Assembly: GCA_032622095.1 (NCBI GenBank)
Contig: CP136066.1
Coordinates: 171,615,164 to 171,679,163, forward strand
DNA length: 64,000 nt
Source of the DNA: Siphonodentalium dalli
Lineage: Eukaryota > Mollusca > Scaphopoda > Gadilida > Siphonodentaliidae
Direction: 5' to 3'
A program made the position numbers and the translations under genes. Under the pieces are notes generated by a model. That model was not told the DNA's origin. It made no database searches and saw only the letters and a program-made list of their open reading frames with translations. This document shows, in pieces, positions 1 through 11,700 of this stretch (positions are counted from its first letter, which is position 1; each line of letters starts with the position of its first letter).

Positions 1-668
1 TGGACACAAAATTCCTGTTCATTCAGGTTTATTTGACATATAACTCGAGGAAATTGAACGAAGCGAAGTCGAGATATCATATTGGAAACTACCAAAATCT
101 AGCGAAGAAAACGGGTCATCATCTTTGGTGTCCAAACCTAGCTGTTTGGTCCTAGTTATAAAATCTATATTTATAAGAATTGATTGGTTGCAGCGATGTA
201 CTTAAATGCAAAAGAGTGAGCTATAAATACTGAGATATATTTAACAAGTCATCCCAAAGTTACTCATACTTTTTTATTTCAACCTGTGCATAAAACTAAT
301 TTCAGAAACAAGATGAGACTGTCCCGAGTTGGGCGGTATCCTAGCGGAGCTCTCGATATATATTCATTTGTTGGAGGAACTTATGGTTGCTAGGAGGCAA
401 GGTGTCTGCAGAAACTGTTTCTTTTAGATTTGCAGCACTGCCAATATGCCCAAGATCATATCTTCTGTATGTCTTCAGTTGTGAAATAAATGACTACTTT
501 CACACAAAAATGAAAAACTGTGTTGTAAAAATTATGATTTGACAAGAAGTTGTTTGAAAATGGGAAATTAACACTGAAACTTTGCGTGGATATAAAACAT
601 AGTGTGAACAAAGAATTCTCAATGCAGCATTGGTAGAATATATCTGCTAATTATTATTTGATTGACAG

Positions 669-778
669 CTGTGGAACAGTCCATTGGTCAATTCCAGTTT
701 GCCTCCTTGATCTTGCTATCGACCAAAACAATCTGTCCAGGTCTGTCCAGTCTGCATCCCTATTGGGTTTCTTGCAGT
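669..778 (+). CDS. possible upstream THADA exon (weak)
   Basis: An AG acceptor at 667-668 is followed by an open frame reading CLLDLAIDQNNLSRSVQSAS then LLGFLQ, which loosely resembles the N-terminal THADA region just before the first firm exon. A GT lies at the end (CA|GTACAT), but that donor gives phase 2 while exon 1 at 2574 needs phase 0. Either a further small exon is missing or this is chance. Low confidence. Confidence 0.22.
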
Positions 779-892
779 ACATGTATGCATGGAAAATAGG
801 CTGCCAAATAACTTGATTTCTCTCTTGATCAACACACTGTCATGTGTGATTTTTATTCCTATGTCTTGATATCTAAGTCGTAATATTTTATG

Positions 893-977
893 TTATTAAT
901 TGGTTGTTTCCATATTGGCCGAGTCATGAGGCCGAGGCCTGTCGTATTAGCCTGAGGTGGGAACAACCAATTAATAA
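893..977. repeat. palindromic element
   Basis: Arms TTATTAATTGGTTGTTTCC (893-911) and its near complement at 959-977; the interior is GC-rich with GGCCGAG / GAGGCCGAGGCC. A single small fold-back element in an intron or upstream region. Confidence 0.7.
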
Positions 978-1044
978 GTATTTTATTAATTAGCAACATT
1001 GGCAATAATTGTTTCACAGGATGAATATATTAACATAGATATAT

Positions 1045-1815
1045 ACCATGTTAGGGGGGGTATACTGGAGTCAGCTTGTCCGTCCGTCCGTTGTCCGTCC
1101 GTCCGTGGACACATATTTGTCCGGACTTTTTCTCAGTCGTTTTTTTATCAATTTCCGTGAAACTTGGCACAGACATCAACCACCATGGGAACCTGTGCAC
1201 CTGCGATTATGACGTCTGTCGGACTTTTGGTGGAGTTATCCCCTCTTTTTCGACTTAGAAAATTTTCGCAACATGTATACTTTTGTCCGAGCTTTTATTC
1301 CTACATTTTTAGGTCAATTTTTAAAAAACGTGGCACAGATATTTAGTACCATGGGAACTTGTGCACCTGCGATTATGACGTCTGTCCGACATTTTTTGGT
1401 GCAGTGATCCCCCTTTTTCGACTTAGAAATTATTTTTGCAACATGCATAATTTTGTCCGAGCTTTTATTCCTACATTTTTCGGTCAATGTTTTTTAATCT
1501 TGGCACTGATATTTAGTACCATGGAAACCTGTGCACCTGCGATTATGACGTCTGTACGACATTTTTTGTGTGGAGTTATTCCCCTTTTTCGACTTATAAA
1601 TTTTTTCGCAACATGCATAATTTTGTCCAAGCTTTTATTCCTACATTTTTCGGTCAATAGGTTTAAGATTAGGGTTATGGTTGTACACCTGCAATGGGAA
1701 CTGTTATTTTATTATTTTAACTAAATGTTTACTGACATGTGAAACATCTTAGTATTTTAAAAACAGGGGGGGGGGGGTATCCGTAGTCCCATTGGGACAG
1801 TCACACCTCTAGTTA
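1045..1815. repeat. dispersed repeat with three internal ~180-bp units
   Basis: Begins with a G-run then GTCCGTCCGTCCG and ends after a G-run with CATTGGGACAGTCACACC. Inside, a unit of about 180 bp recurs three times, each with CCATGGGAACCTGTGCACCT, GCGATTATGACGTCTGT and TTTTGTCCGAGCTTTTATTC. A fragment of the same family occurs at 63800-64000. It gives short open frames that I do not regard as genes. Confidence 0.85.
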
Positions 1816-2081
1816 AATTAACAATTATTCCAGCAATTTTTATTCTTGTGAACTTTGTGAAGAACTTGCAGTGATTTCACAGTACTGTCAGTTTCCACTG
1901 GGAATGATATTGATATGCATACATGTACATGTAGTTCATCCACATACATGTTTATTTACTCTAAAAAAAAGTGAACGTCCTTAATTCATCTGAAATCAAC
2001 TGCAATCTAGCTTCCGTCCACCCAATATTCTTTGCCGATCGAGTTAAATATGTATGATGTCAAATTTACGTTACCATTGAC

Positions 2082-2200
2082 TTATCGGCCGCCTTTCTAC
2101 TTATTGGCCGACTTTTTTACTTATTGGCCGTGTTTTCCACTTATTGGCCGACTTTTGTTGCTTATGACGCGGGCAGCTTTTTACTTATTGCGGCCGATAA
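2082..2200. repeat. small element with TTATCGGCCGC ends
   Basis: Left end TTATCGGCCGC (2082-2092) and right end GCGGCCGATAA (2190-2200) are exact inverted repeats. Between them ACTTATTGGCCG recurs about every 23-25 bp. A MITE-like insert. Confidence 0.7.
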
Positions 2201-2271
2201 CCTATAGCTAATTAATAATGCTTGATTTGGTTTTAGAATTTTGTTCAAGTCAGTATAATATGTCTGATTTG

Positions 2272-2534
2272 CTAACCCTTCCATGACTAATGCTTCCTGA
2301 CATTTTGGGAAAACCCTGTGCTAATGCATTCTCTTATATATGCGAGTTTCCCATAGGGAGCCTCGCATTTATAGGATAATGCAGTGGCCGAACAATATTT
2401 AACTTGACCTTGTAAGCCAGTGCATTCTCTTATATATGTGAGGCTCCCTGTGGGAGACTCACATATTTAAGAGAATGTACTGGCACATGATCTTTAATGC
2501 TGCACCAGCACAACCTACATCATGAAAGCGTTAA
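2272..2534. mobile_element. piggyBac-like MITE with two hairpins
   Basis: Same family as 50015-50278, in opposite orientation. It has two near-palindromes of about 65-70 bp (2325-2395 and 2413-2482) built on ATGCATTCTCTTATATATG, separated by a spacer containing TATTTAACTTGACCTTGTAA. The ends read CTAACCCTTCCATGACT and ATCATGAAAGCGTTAA; the left TTAA has become CTAA. It ends 39 bp before exon 1. Confidence 0.75.
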
Positions 2535-2573
2535 ATTACAAAACTGACTCCACCTTTTGTTGAATCTTGACAG

Positions 2574-2717
2574 CTATCACTACAGACATTCCAGATTTTC
2601 CGAGCGGAGATAAAAACGATTTTATGGCCTGATAACAATGTGATGCCTTATAAGGATGACGTCTCCTCGGATATCTGCAAGACTCTCACTGCTCTGATGG
2701 ACGTCCTCAATGAAAAA
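2574..2717 (+). CDS. THADA: THADA window exon 1
   Basis: CAG acceptor at 2571-2573 and GTGTGT donor at 2718. Phase 0 to 0, 48 codons: starts LSLQTFQIFRAEIKTILWPD and ends LMDVLNEK. The other frames hold stops. It corresponds to human residues around 165-205 (LLKNVLHFLQKSLIEIL). A palindromic MITE ends at 2534, only 39 bp upstream of the exon. Confidence 0.85.
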
Positions 2718-5700
2718 GTGTGTAGTCATTAATCCTTTATTTACTAAATGAATTCTCAAATATAAAAGTATATAATTTTATTGTCTCTTATTCACTTGGA
2801 GGGACATTCAGGGAATCTAAGCAGATGGCAGACACATAAACATCATAAAATTGCAGAAGGATCCCTATTCATGTGTGAACATTTTTCAGATCATAAGTTC
2901 AACAATGGTCGTTTTGTTGAATTTAATATCTGAACATTTCCTAAGGGAGTCAGTGAGTATCAGGGTTCGCGCTGCCACTTGCCAAATTTGCCAATGGCAA
3001 AAATAATTCACATTTGGCAAAAAATAATTTCATTTGGCAAACGTTTTGGCAAGTCACTTTTTAATTCCTCAAGAAAGTTGAACAATATTGGTCAATCAAT
3101 ACCATTCATTTCAGGAAACTCTCACAATATAATTTTATTAGTGGTGTTTTATGTAGGTCTAGGTAAAGTTAACACCTTTATTACTTTATTAAGATGCAGA
3201 TAATCCGATAGCAGTAGTATTGATGGGTGAAGGATTACATGTAAATTAGTGTGGTGGTGGTGGTGTTTACATAGCTAATCCTTTTGTAATGCGCCTTTCT
3301 GATGAAGCAACCCTTCTACAATTGTTTTGTTCGGTTATTGGTTTATTGTTGTATGATAAACCACAAAATAAGACTCAATGTTGCATAAAATTATACCATC
3401 AGGGATAGCATTTGGCAAATTCTAAAAGAATTTGGCAAAAAATATTTTCATTTGGCAAATTATTTGGCAAAAGTAAATTTTGGTCCAGTGCGGACCCTGG
3501 TGAGTATTCAGTAAAAAAAAAAGGCTTAACTGTCTTCATCATACATTTGAGTGGTCGATTCTCAATTTGCTGGGATATTCCCAGTCCTTCCCACGAGGAA
3601 AACACAGCGAGAGCACTTATTTGCTCTCTCAATTCAGAAGACAGGTGTAATCCATCGTAAGTTGGATTTTCTAAAATAAAATGTCATTGTGGGATAGAAC
3701 TATGTCCAGTTACACTTTCACATGCCCAATATTTAACTGAGATGGTGAAAGGTTCTAAATATACCTTCAGATAGTTCAATATTGAATCAACGATTACAAT
3801 GATCATGAACATTTTGACAAGAGGGACGAGTGCAAATATTAAATTTGAATTAAAAATTGCGAGTTCATACGAGTGCGAGAGCAATCGGTCCTGTCTCCTG
3901 GGAAGGAGTGTATTCGCAGAACATAAGCGGACAATATAAGCTCTTGTAAAATATTTTTATGTAAGTGGCAGTAACCACTACCTTTTATGAATTTAAATTT
4001 TCAATTCAATTCAACTATTCTATGAAAATAGAAAAATGCCATATTGATTATATCGATCACTTTCTGAAAGCTGCATAATTCTTATTTATAGGGCCACTCA
4101 AAGGATTATGTTTTGCTGGCCGGGACCAGTATCTCTATGATGTTGTGCTCTGCTCCATCTGATTCTAGTCAGCCAGAGTTATTCTGGAGTTTCACAGAAA
4201 GACATATAGAGGCCAACGACCTTGACAAGATTCAATCAGAGATTACAAAGATTAGCTTATCCGAGAATGAGAACATTAGGATTTCTAAAGACAAAAAAGT
4301 CGTTACTCAGCTTGGATTGATGTCACTTATTCGAGGAGCTATCATAACATTCAGTAATTCTGCGCTCCTCTTTTGTTCTCACAAAAAACCCTTTATAATA
4401 GAGTTGTGTCCCATGGTTCTTGGCTTTTGCGAGAACTGTATCAAGCATCATTTCCTAACTTTCCAGCTACTTTCAAACTGGTTGAAAAAGGTTAAAGGTG
4501 TCCTTGCTGATTTGAATGATAACGGCATGTTTATCTCTGGTTCAGAAATGATGGCAGATGTTTTGAGGATTTTACAATTGAACTGGGATAATCCTGTTGA
4601 GTGTGTTAATGAGTTTGTTGTTGACAGTTTCAAGTTAGTTATTGAAATATGGAACTCTGAACAAGATAATGGTAGTTTTGTAAAGAATCCCAAAATGGCT
4701 GAAGATTTAATGCATAAGTATCTGGAGCTGGACTGGTTTATCAAGGGAAAATATAAGTTTGTGTCAATTCTGCTGAATTATATGGATTACCCCCAGGTAT
4801 GTACCTGTACAGTAATGCCCTAAATAATCGACTCGTTAACCACAGCAGAATTAGGGGTAATTTTTCAGGATTTAGTCGGAAATATGGCTTGTTGCCATTC
4901 ATCGGAAAGCTCTCAGTGAGAGCTTTCCGATGAATGGCAACAGGCCATATTCCCGTCTAAATCCTGAAAAATTACCCATAATTCTGCTGTGGTTAAGGAG
5001 TTGATTATTTAGGACATTACTATATTCCTAATAGAGATCAGATGATTTAAAGGCCCATTGCGGTGTGGAGCCTAAAATTATACTAAGTAGGTCTATTGCT
5101 CACTTACATTACATTCCTACCTTGTGCCAGAGCAAGCCTGGAAATAGTGTGACTGACATTTACAGAATGAGGTCCCCAGAGGGTGAATTTACAGGTAGTG
5201 ACGCTATCCTGCACTGTGATCTAGCTTCACCAAATTCACCCTTTGGGAACCTCAATCTGCTTAGGCCTTAACTGCTATGGGAGCTACATGTAGACCTAGG
5301 ACCAGATTGAAGTGCCCCAGTTGAAATTGGTGATGTTCCCCCATTAGTCACGTCGATTATGCATTTTATCTTCTGCAAATTAAGGGATATAGAAACTGAA
5401 GAAAAGGGAAAAAGTAATTAAAAACAATGTTAATTTGAGACAGTAGATACTTCCCAGAAGATGAGGCCTAAGTAGAATGAGGTCCCCAAAGAATGAATTT
5501 GGTGATGCTACCCCACGCACACTAATTCACCCTCTGGGCTGTCTGGGGACCTCATTCTGCAAAAATAGTTCCATAAATAAATGGTAAATTCTTTGCGGAT
5601 TTTTTAGGTCTTGGAAAGAATTAAGTCATTGAAAGTATTTCTTTGGAGACCAAACTCAGAGCCCTTTCTTTTCTATGTCTTCGACTGCAGATCTAATTTA

Positions 5701-8700
5701 CTGGACAAGTTTTGTAAATACCGCTTGTGTATAGCATTTATGTAAGTAATATTCAGCATAGGTATGTTTTGACAGCCACCCTCCCAACTTACATATGCAT
5801 ATTTGGAGGCTTAAAAGAGCCATGCTCTTTAAAAGAACATAATTTTATATGAATAACTAGAAGAAGCATGTGAAACTTCACCCGCTCTTGATGAAGTCTT
5901 TAGTGGTATTATTCTCACTAATCATAGTATTAATTATTAATTCGATTTCGTAACATATTCTTTCCAGTTTATGCATTATCACAGTAGTATAGTTAACCAG
6001 ATATTCAAATGTATGGCGACCAATTATCTGGCACCATCTGCATGCGAAACATACAAGGCTGTTCTCCAGCTAATAAGGTTAGTCATCTATTAACCCATTA
6101 CTATCTATTAATGATTTGTTTTCAGTTCTAATATGTACTACAATGGTATATTTTTAATCAATGTAGTATTCAGTTAACATAAGCATATGACAGAGAAACA
6201 CCTCATGGATTCCAATTCATTCATTTGTAGGAATGTTTCTTGAATTGTTTTGTGAACATTACTACAAATAGGAAACTCGGTCATTTCCCATTTCCCCATC
6301 TGCTCTAAAATGGCAAAACAGACATTTCTCCACCGCGCACAATCACCCACTGCACTTTTCCCCACTTTTGCGCTATCAGCAACTGACATTTCCCCACTAG
6401 ACATTTACCCACTGAGCCAGTGACTCGCAAACGTAATTAACATGGTGATGGTTAACCATGACTCCTATTGACATGTGTGACAGTTAAAATCAATTTTATT
6501 TCATTGAAAAATACTTATCCAATACAAACAACATGTCATATTTTTCCCTGATTTACTTTGATATTTGGGCATAATAGGAACACAAATATATACTTCAGCC
6601 ATAGCCCTTTGTCTGATGGTATACAAACAAATTGATCTATATGATCATGATTGGTGAGGAAATGTACAAGCGCAGCAGTGTCCAGTGGGGAAATTTCTGC
6701 TCACAATGGTGGGGAAATATCCAAATACATGTTTGAAAAATCAATTAAATACTCATCGATGAGTATCCAGATATTACAGGTTTGAAGAAAGTGTTACTCG
6801 TTTATTGGTCATTTCTTAATTGTCATGCACTTTGTGTATTTTTATGATGTGTCTGACAACAAGCCTGCAAAGTTGGTGCAAGACACAAGCCTTGAAATAG
6901 TGAGCCTGTCATTTGCAGAATGAGGTCCCCAGAGGGTGAATTTAGTGATGCTACCCAGCATAGCGGGCTAGCATCACCAAACTCACCCTCTGGGGACCTC
7001 ATTATGCTTACACCTCAGCAGAATGAGGTTCCCAGAGAGTGAATTTTGTGATGGTAGAGCGCTATGCGGGGTAGCATCACTAAATTCACCCTCTGGTAAC
7101 CTCATTCTGCAAATGACAGGCTCACTATTTCAAGGCTTGTTGGTGCCAGACATTTGGAGAATGAGGTCTCCAGAGGGGTGAATTTAGTGACGATATCCCA
7201 CATGGCTGGCTCTTCCTCTGGGAACTCATTCTTTTTGGCCTCATCTATGGGAGACCTAGACTCAGATTTAAGTTGCCAGATTGTGATGTGCACAAGCCTG
7301 CAAATAATTTCTCAAATTTCCTCGGAGTGTGCCTGTCACTATGACAGGCACCAACTGACTGGTATCTGTCATATGAAGTTCAGTACCTGTCATGGATTTT
7401 TAATATAAACTGAGCTACCTATACACTTTCAAAACCCCTGTACCCCAGTATAATGTCAGTATTATTGTGTTCTGTTATCAATGTTATGGTTTTACCATCT
7501 CTGACCTTGTTTATAATTATGTTTGTTTTTCTGTAATGAACAGCATGATCAAAAGCTTAGATAGATCATAGATCAGTCTCATTGTTATCCTCCTCCCTAT
7601 TTTCCACCCTTCTGATTGGCCCATGTCCTGTCACGTGCCGGGCGACAAATCACACTGTCGCCCGCTGACCCGGGAGACATTTTTTTGTCGCCCGCCTGAT
7701 GTTATATTGCAAGAATATCTCCAAACACACACTGCAGTAACTCATCTATTTCACATCACTACGACGTACTAAAAAATCATAGATCTTATCTACCCCACGG
7801 ATTCGCAAAAGACACCAGTTGTGGTGTTTGCTAATTTGCATATATTTAGTGAACACTAATATTCAAACTATTAAGTTGATACTTTTATCGGGCAAGCGTT
7901 ATTATTTACTTTTTACATGGAAACATCTCGGTGATTCAATTTGTTCATGTCGACATTATGATGCAAGATTGAAAATAAGGATCCCTTGAGGTTGGTTGGT
8001 TATAAATGTTTGCTGCTAGACAACGTAATGAATGGTACTGTACGTTTATCCTCCGCGATGTCTGCAATGTGATCATAGAAGTATTTTATGTGAGGATCGC
8101 CATGAGCACTGACACATATGAATGTACATTAATGAAATTGACAACTTCCCAATAGCTTTTGGGGAAGACCGTTATGAAATGAACATTGCGAGTAAATTGC
8201 GCGCACAAGACGACATTGAATATGCCACATTGCAGGAGACGAGATTATACCTATATGGCTTATTGGTTTACATTGCATGGACCGATATTGACGATTTAAC
8301 CACCAAATTAATCGTAAATAAACGCGGATTATCAAACGCTTAACAGCTTGACTATCGTTTATGGAACAGAAATGCTATGGGACGATAAGTTTTACTGACA
8401 ATATACATAATCGGGAAAGAAAGCACTCGTGACTCAGTGCAACATCGTGCGTGTAGATGGCAAGGATTTTATTCTGTGGTATAATCGGATAACAAAACAG
8501 TTGTTGCCCTTCTTCTCGGGAGACATTGAGATTTGTCACCCGCTCGAGAACGGAATGTCTCCGTTCTCGGGCAGGTGACAAATCTCAATGTCTCCCTCGA
8601 CAACGGGCGACAACTGTATACTGTATTCCATGTAACAATGTCATATTGCCAAGCAATCACCAAGGAAGGAAACAACCAATGAAAATTATGAAATACTAAT

Positions 8701-11700
8701 CATTAATGTGAAGTTTTAATAAGGCATTAAGCAAGCAACAAATAATAATCAAAATCATGTGTTGTGCTAATTAGTGCATCAAAATGATTAAAACTTAAAT
8801 GGCTAAGTCGTTATTAATCCATTTTTTACTGTTACCGTTTTAAGTTTACGCTGGGGTGGCGCATTGTTGCTTCTTTTTGTGTCACATATTTCTCCTTTTT
8901 TTTGCATTGTCAACTCCGGCGCTAAAACCACTTTTTTCATTCTTTATAACGAATAAATTTGTTTTCATTTTAAAATTGAATTGGGAATTCCTAGTTAACT
9001 AAGAATAGCAACGAACAATTCCGCATTATTATGTCGCCCGGAACGAAATGACTATTGCGTGCCCATTTTGTCGCAAAATATTGCAGCTAACTCCCATCGA
9101 CTGGCCATAATATATAGGGAGGATAGATGTCATTCATCGTCGGTTCTTTAATTTGTTATAGGGAGTGGAGAAAATGTAATCTCTTGCGATGGGCGTTTGA
9201 CAAGTGGTCAACAGTATACATTCGTCTCCCACATCGATAGGCTCCGAGTTTTGACGAGTGCAGTAATACCAGTCATTTGGCAAACCTCGTCAGATTCCAT
9301 CACCGCCCCCGAGGCTCATGTCCGGTGACGGAAGTTGCCGAATTAGAAGAACATGCGCAGTCGCGACTTGATAAATTTAATTACGAAAATAAATAAACAC
9401 ACGTGGTTTAGTAACTTTAGTAGTTTGAAAACATTCAAAATATGCACGATTTTAAAACCAAGATCGCCAAGCAAGCACTGCCGGTCAAGATGATAGGCGC
9501 AAATTGATTTGTACCGGACATTTAGGTGAATTGCGTCAGTCGATGACCGTGTCCGACCCGTTGTTTGCAGGCTTGGATGTGCACCCATTTGGCACCTTGA
9601 TTATGCATTGTGTCATCTGCCAATTTGGGGATATTTAGAAACTAAACTGAAAAAGAAAGATAAACTTTCTAATTAAATGGATAATAAAGCTACTTTCCAG
9701 AGAACATGAGACCTATAAGCAGTTTGAGGTCCCCAGAAGGTGAATTTAGCTATGTGAGGTAGCTTAACTAAATTCACCTTCTGGGGACCTAATTCTACTA
9801 ATGTCCGGCACCATATTTTCAGGCATGATTGAACATATTGTGACACCAACAGAGGTAGGTTTTCCATTCTAAACTCATTTCTCATATGTAATTGTAGATC
9901 AAGCTCTGAAGATGAGGGTGACCAAATATCAAAGTGGTCGTTCATGCTGGCTGAATTTGATAGAAGTATTACATCTCATAACATGTGAGTATAAATTTTA
10001 TTTTCTGACAAATTATTGTGACTTGTTCATGAGGACTCTACATACTACTAAGGACAGAGATAGCAATGGAATTCTTTGAAAGAGACACCTTAATTTTGGT
10101 CCGATATCATGTGGCAACTTCTAAGAAAATTTGGCGAAAAAATATTTCATCTGACAAAAGTCAATTTTGGTCTAGAATAGACCCTGCCATCCCAATTGTG
10201 GTCATATATTGATTAATACTTCTCTTTTATAAAATTCCTATGTGTGATTTATCTTGATTTCTCAAGTGATTATAAACAATAATTTCACTAGTGAATGTAT
10301 TCATATGCGCTGTCAATATTTATGTGTCATGGTGTTACTCAGATTTCTGGTAAACCAGATGTTTATAGTGGTATATAATAAACAAAATAATCACTTGATT
10401 GAATTTTTATATGCCCAATTTAAGAAAATGGGACATATTGTTATTGGTCTCGTCCGTCTATCTTTGCGTCCTTTGTTTGCAGATGATAACTTTAATATGG
10501 CTGAATGGAATGAAATTTGGTACATGTGAGTTTTCTAGCCCAAAATACAGGTCATGTTCACAATTGGGTTCTGCCCGCCAATTTGCACCAGAGTTATGGC
10601 CCTTTGTTGGAATTGCCACCAGAGTAATTTTCCATGCCCTAGTGATGCTCTTGTTAATTTTTCAGTATTCTGAGAAACAATATTCTGAAGACCATGTTGC
10701 CATGGAGCTACAAAATTATGCCATCAGTAAGCAAGGTATTAAAGGAACACTGCCACCGGAAGCTCGCAGGTGGATGTGTCACCATGCCTGAACGATATCT
10801 TCATACCTACGTGTCAATACTGAGAATAACACGAGGTGAAAGTCATGTCCAATTGACAAATAGTGTAAGTATTATCAGGTCTGGCATAACCCAAATTTAA
10901 CTGCTATAGTTATATTCAACTATTATACAGATATGCCCTAAATAATCGACTCCTTAACCACAGTAGAATTATGGGTAATTTTTCAGGATTTAGTCAGAAA
11001 TATGGCTTGTTGCCATTCATCGGAAATCTCTCACTGAGAGCTTTCCGTTGAATGGCAACAAGCCATATTTCCAACTAAATCCTGAAAAGTTACCCATAAT
11101 TCTGCTTTGGTTAAGAGGTCGATTATTTAGGGCATTACTGTAGTTAATCTCTGTAACTGTTATAAAGAAGGAATATTTGTCGTAAATATGGATTATTTGT
11201 TGTAAATATGGAATATATATCATTGAGTTTATTGAACCATTCATGATGGTCTAAAGGTTAACAAAATATGTTTTGTGCACATCTGTATGGTCTAGTGAGT
11301 ACGTACATACCAATCATGACATTTTTCTATCAGTTCACTACAATTTAAACCATGATGATCAACTGAGAATCTTGGGACACCTATTTTCTTGTTTCAGCAG
11401 GTTGAAGTGGGAGCTTTTTGTCGATTGGTACATTTAAGTCACAGAAGTGCCATATATTACAGATGGTATATATCTCTTCCATGCCACAATTACAACAACA
11501 TAACTTTTATAAAACCTGATTTCAAGACTACAAATACTTTTTCTGTGAATAAAACATAGACAAAACTCAAGATTGGGTATATTGTTTGTCTATCAAGTCA
11601 TAATAAAGTGGTTTATTTCTGCAAAATATCAGAAGTGAAATGCATTTTGCCTTGATGGGGAGTGGTGACAAGATAGAGTTCTCCCTCTTGCTATGATTGA

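Noticed and set aside
5608-5741. Candidate THADA exon (VLERIKSLKVFLWRPN...) with GT-AG borders
   Set aside because: The human alignment runs directly from exon 2 (MDYPQ) to the exon at 5968 (FMHYHSS), and the phase of this segment would only fit by moving the next acceptor. No THADA similarity.
8122-8343. 73-codon open frame (MYINEIDNFPIAFGEDRYEM...)
   Set aside because: No similarity to any family I know, overlapped by an equally long frame on the other strand, and inside an intron rich in inverted repeats.
11404-11464. Candidate exon VEVGAFCRLVHLSHRSAIYYR after TTTCAGCAG
   Set aside because: It would end in phase 2, while the strongly supported exon at 12303 needs phase 0, which the exon ending 10864 already supplies.
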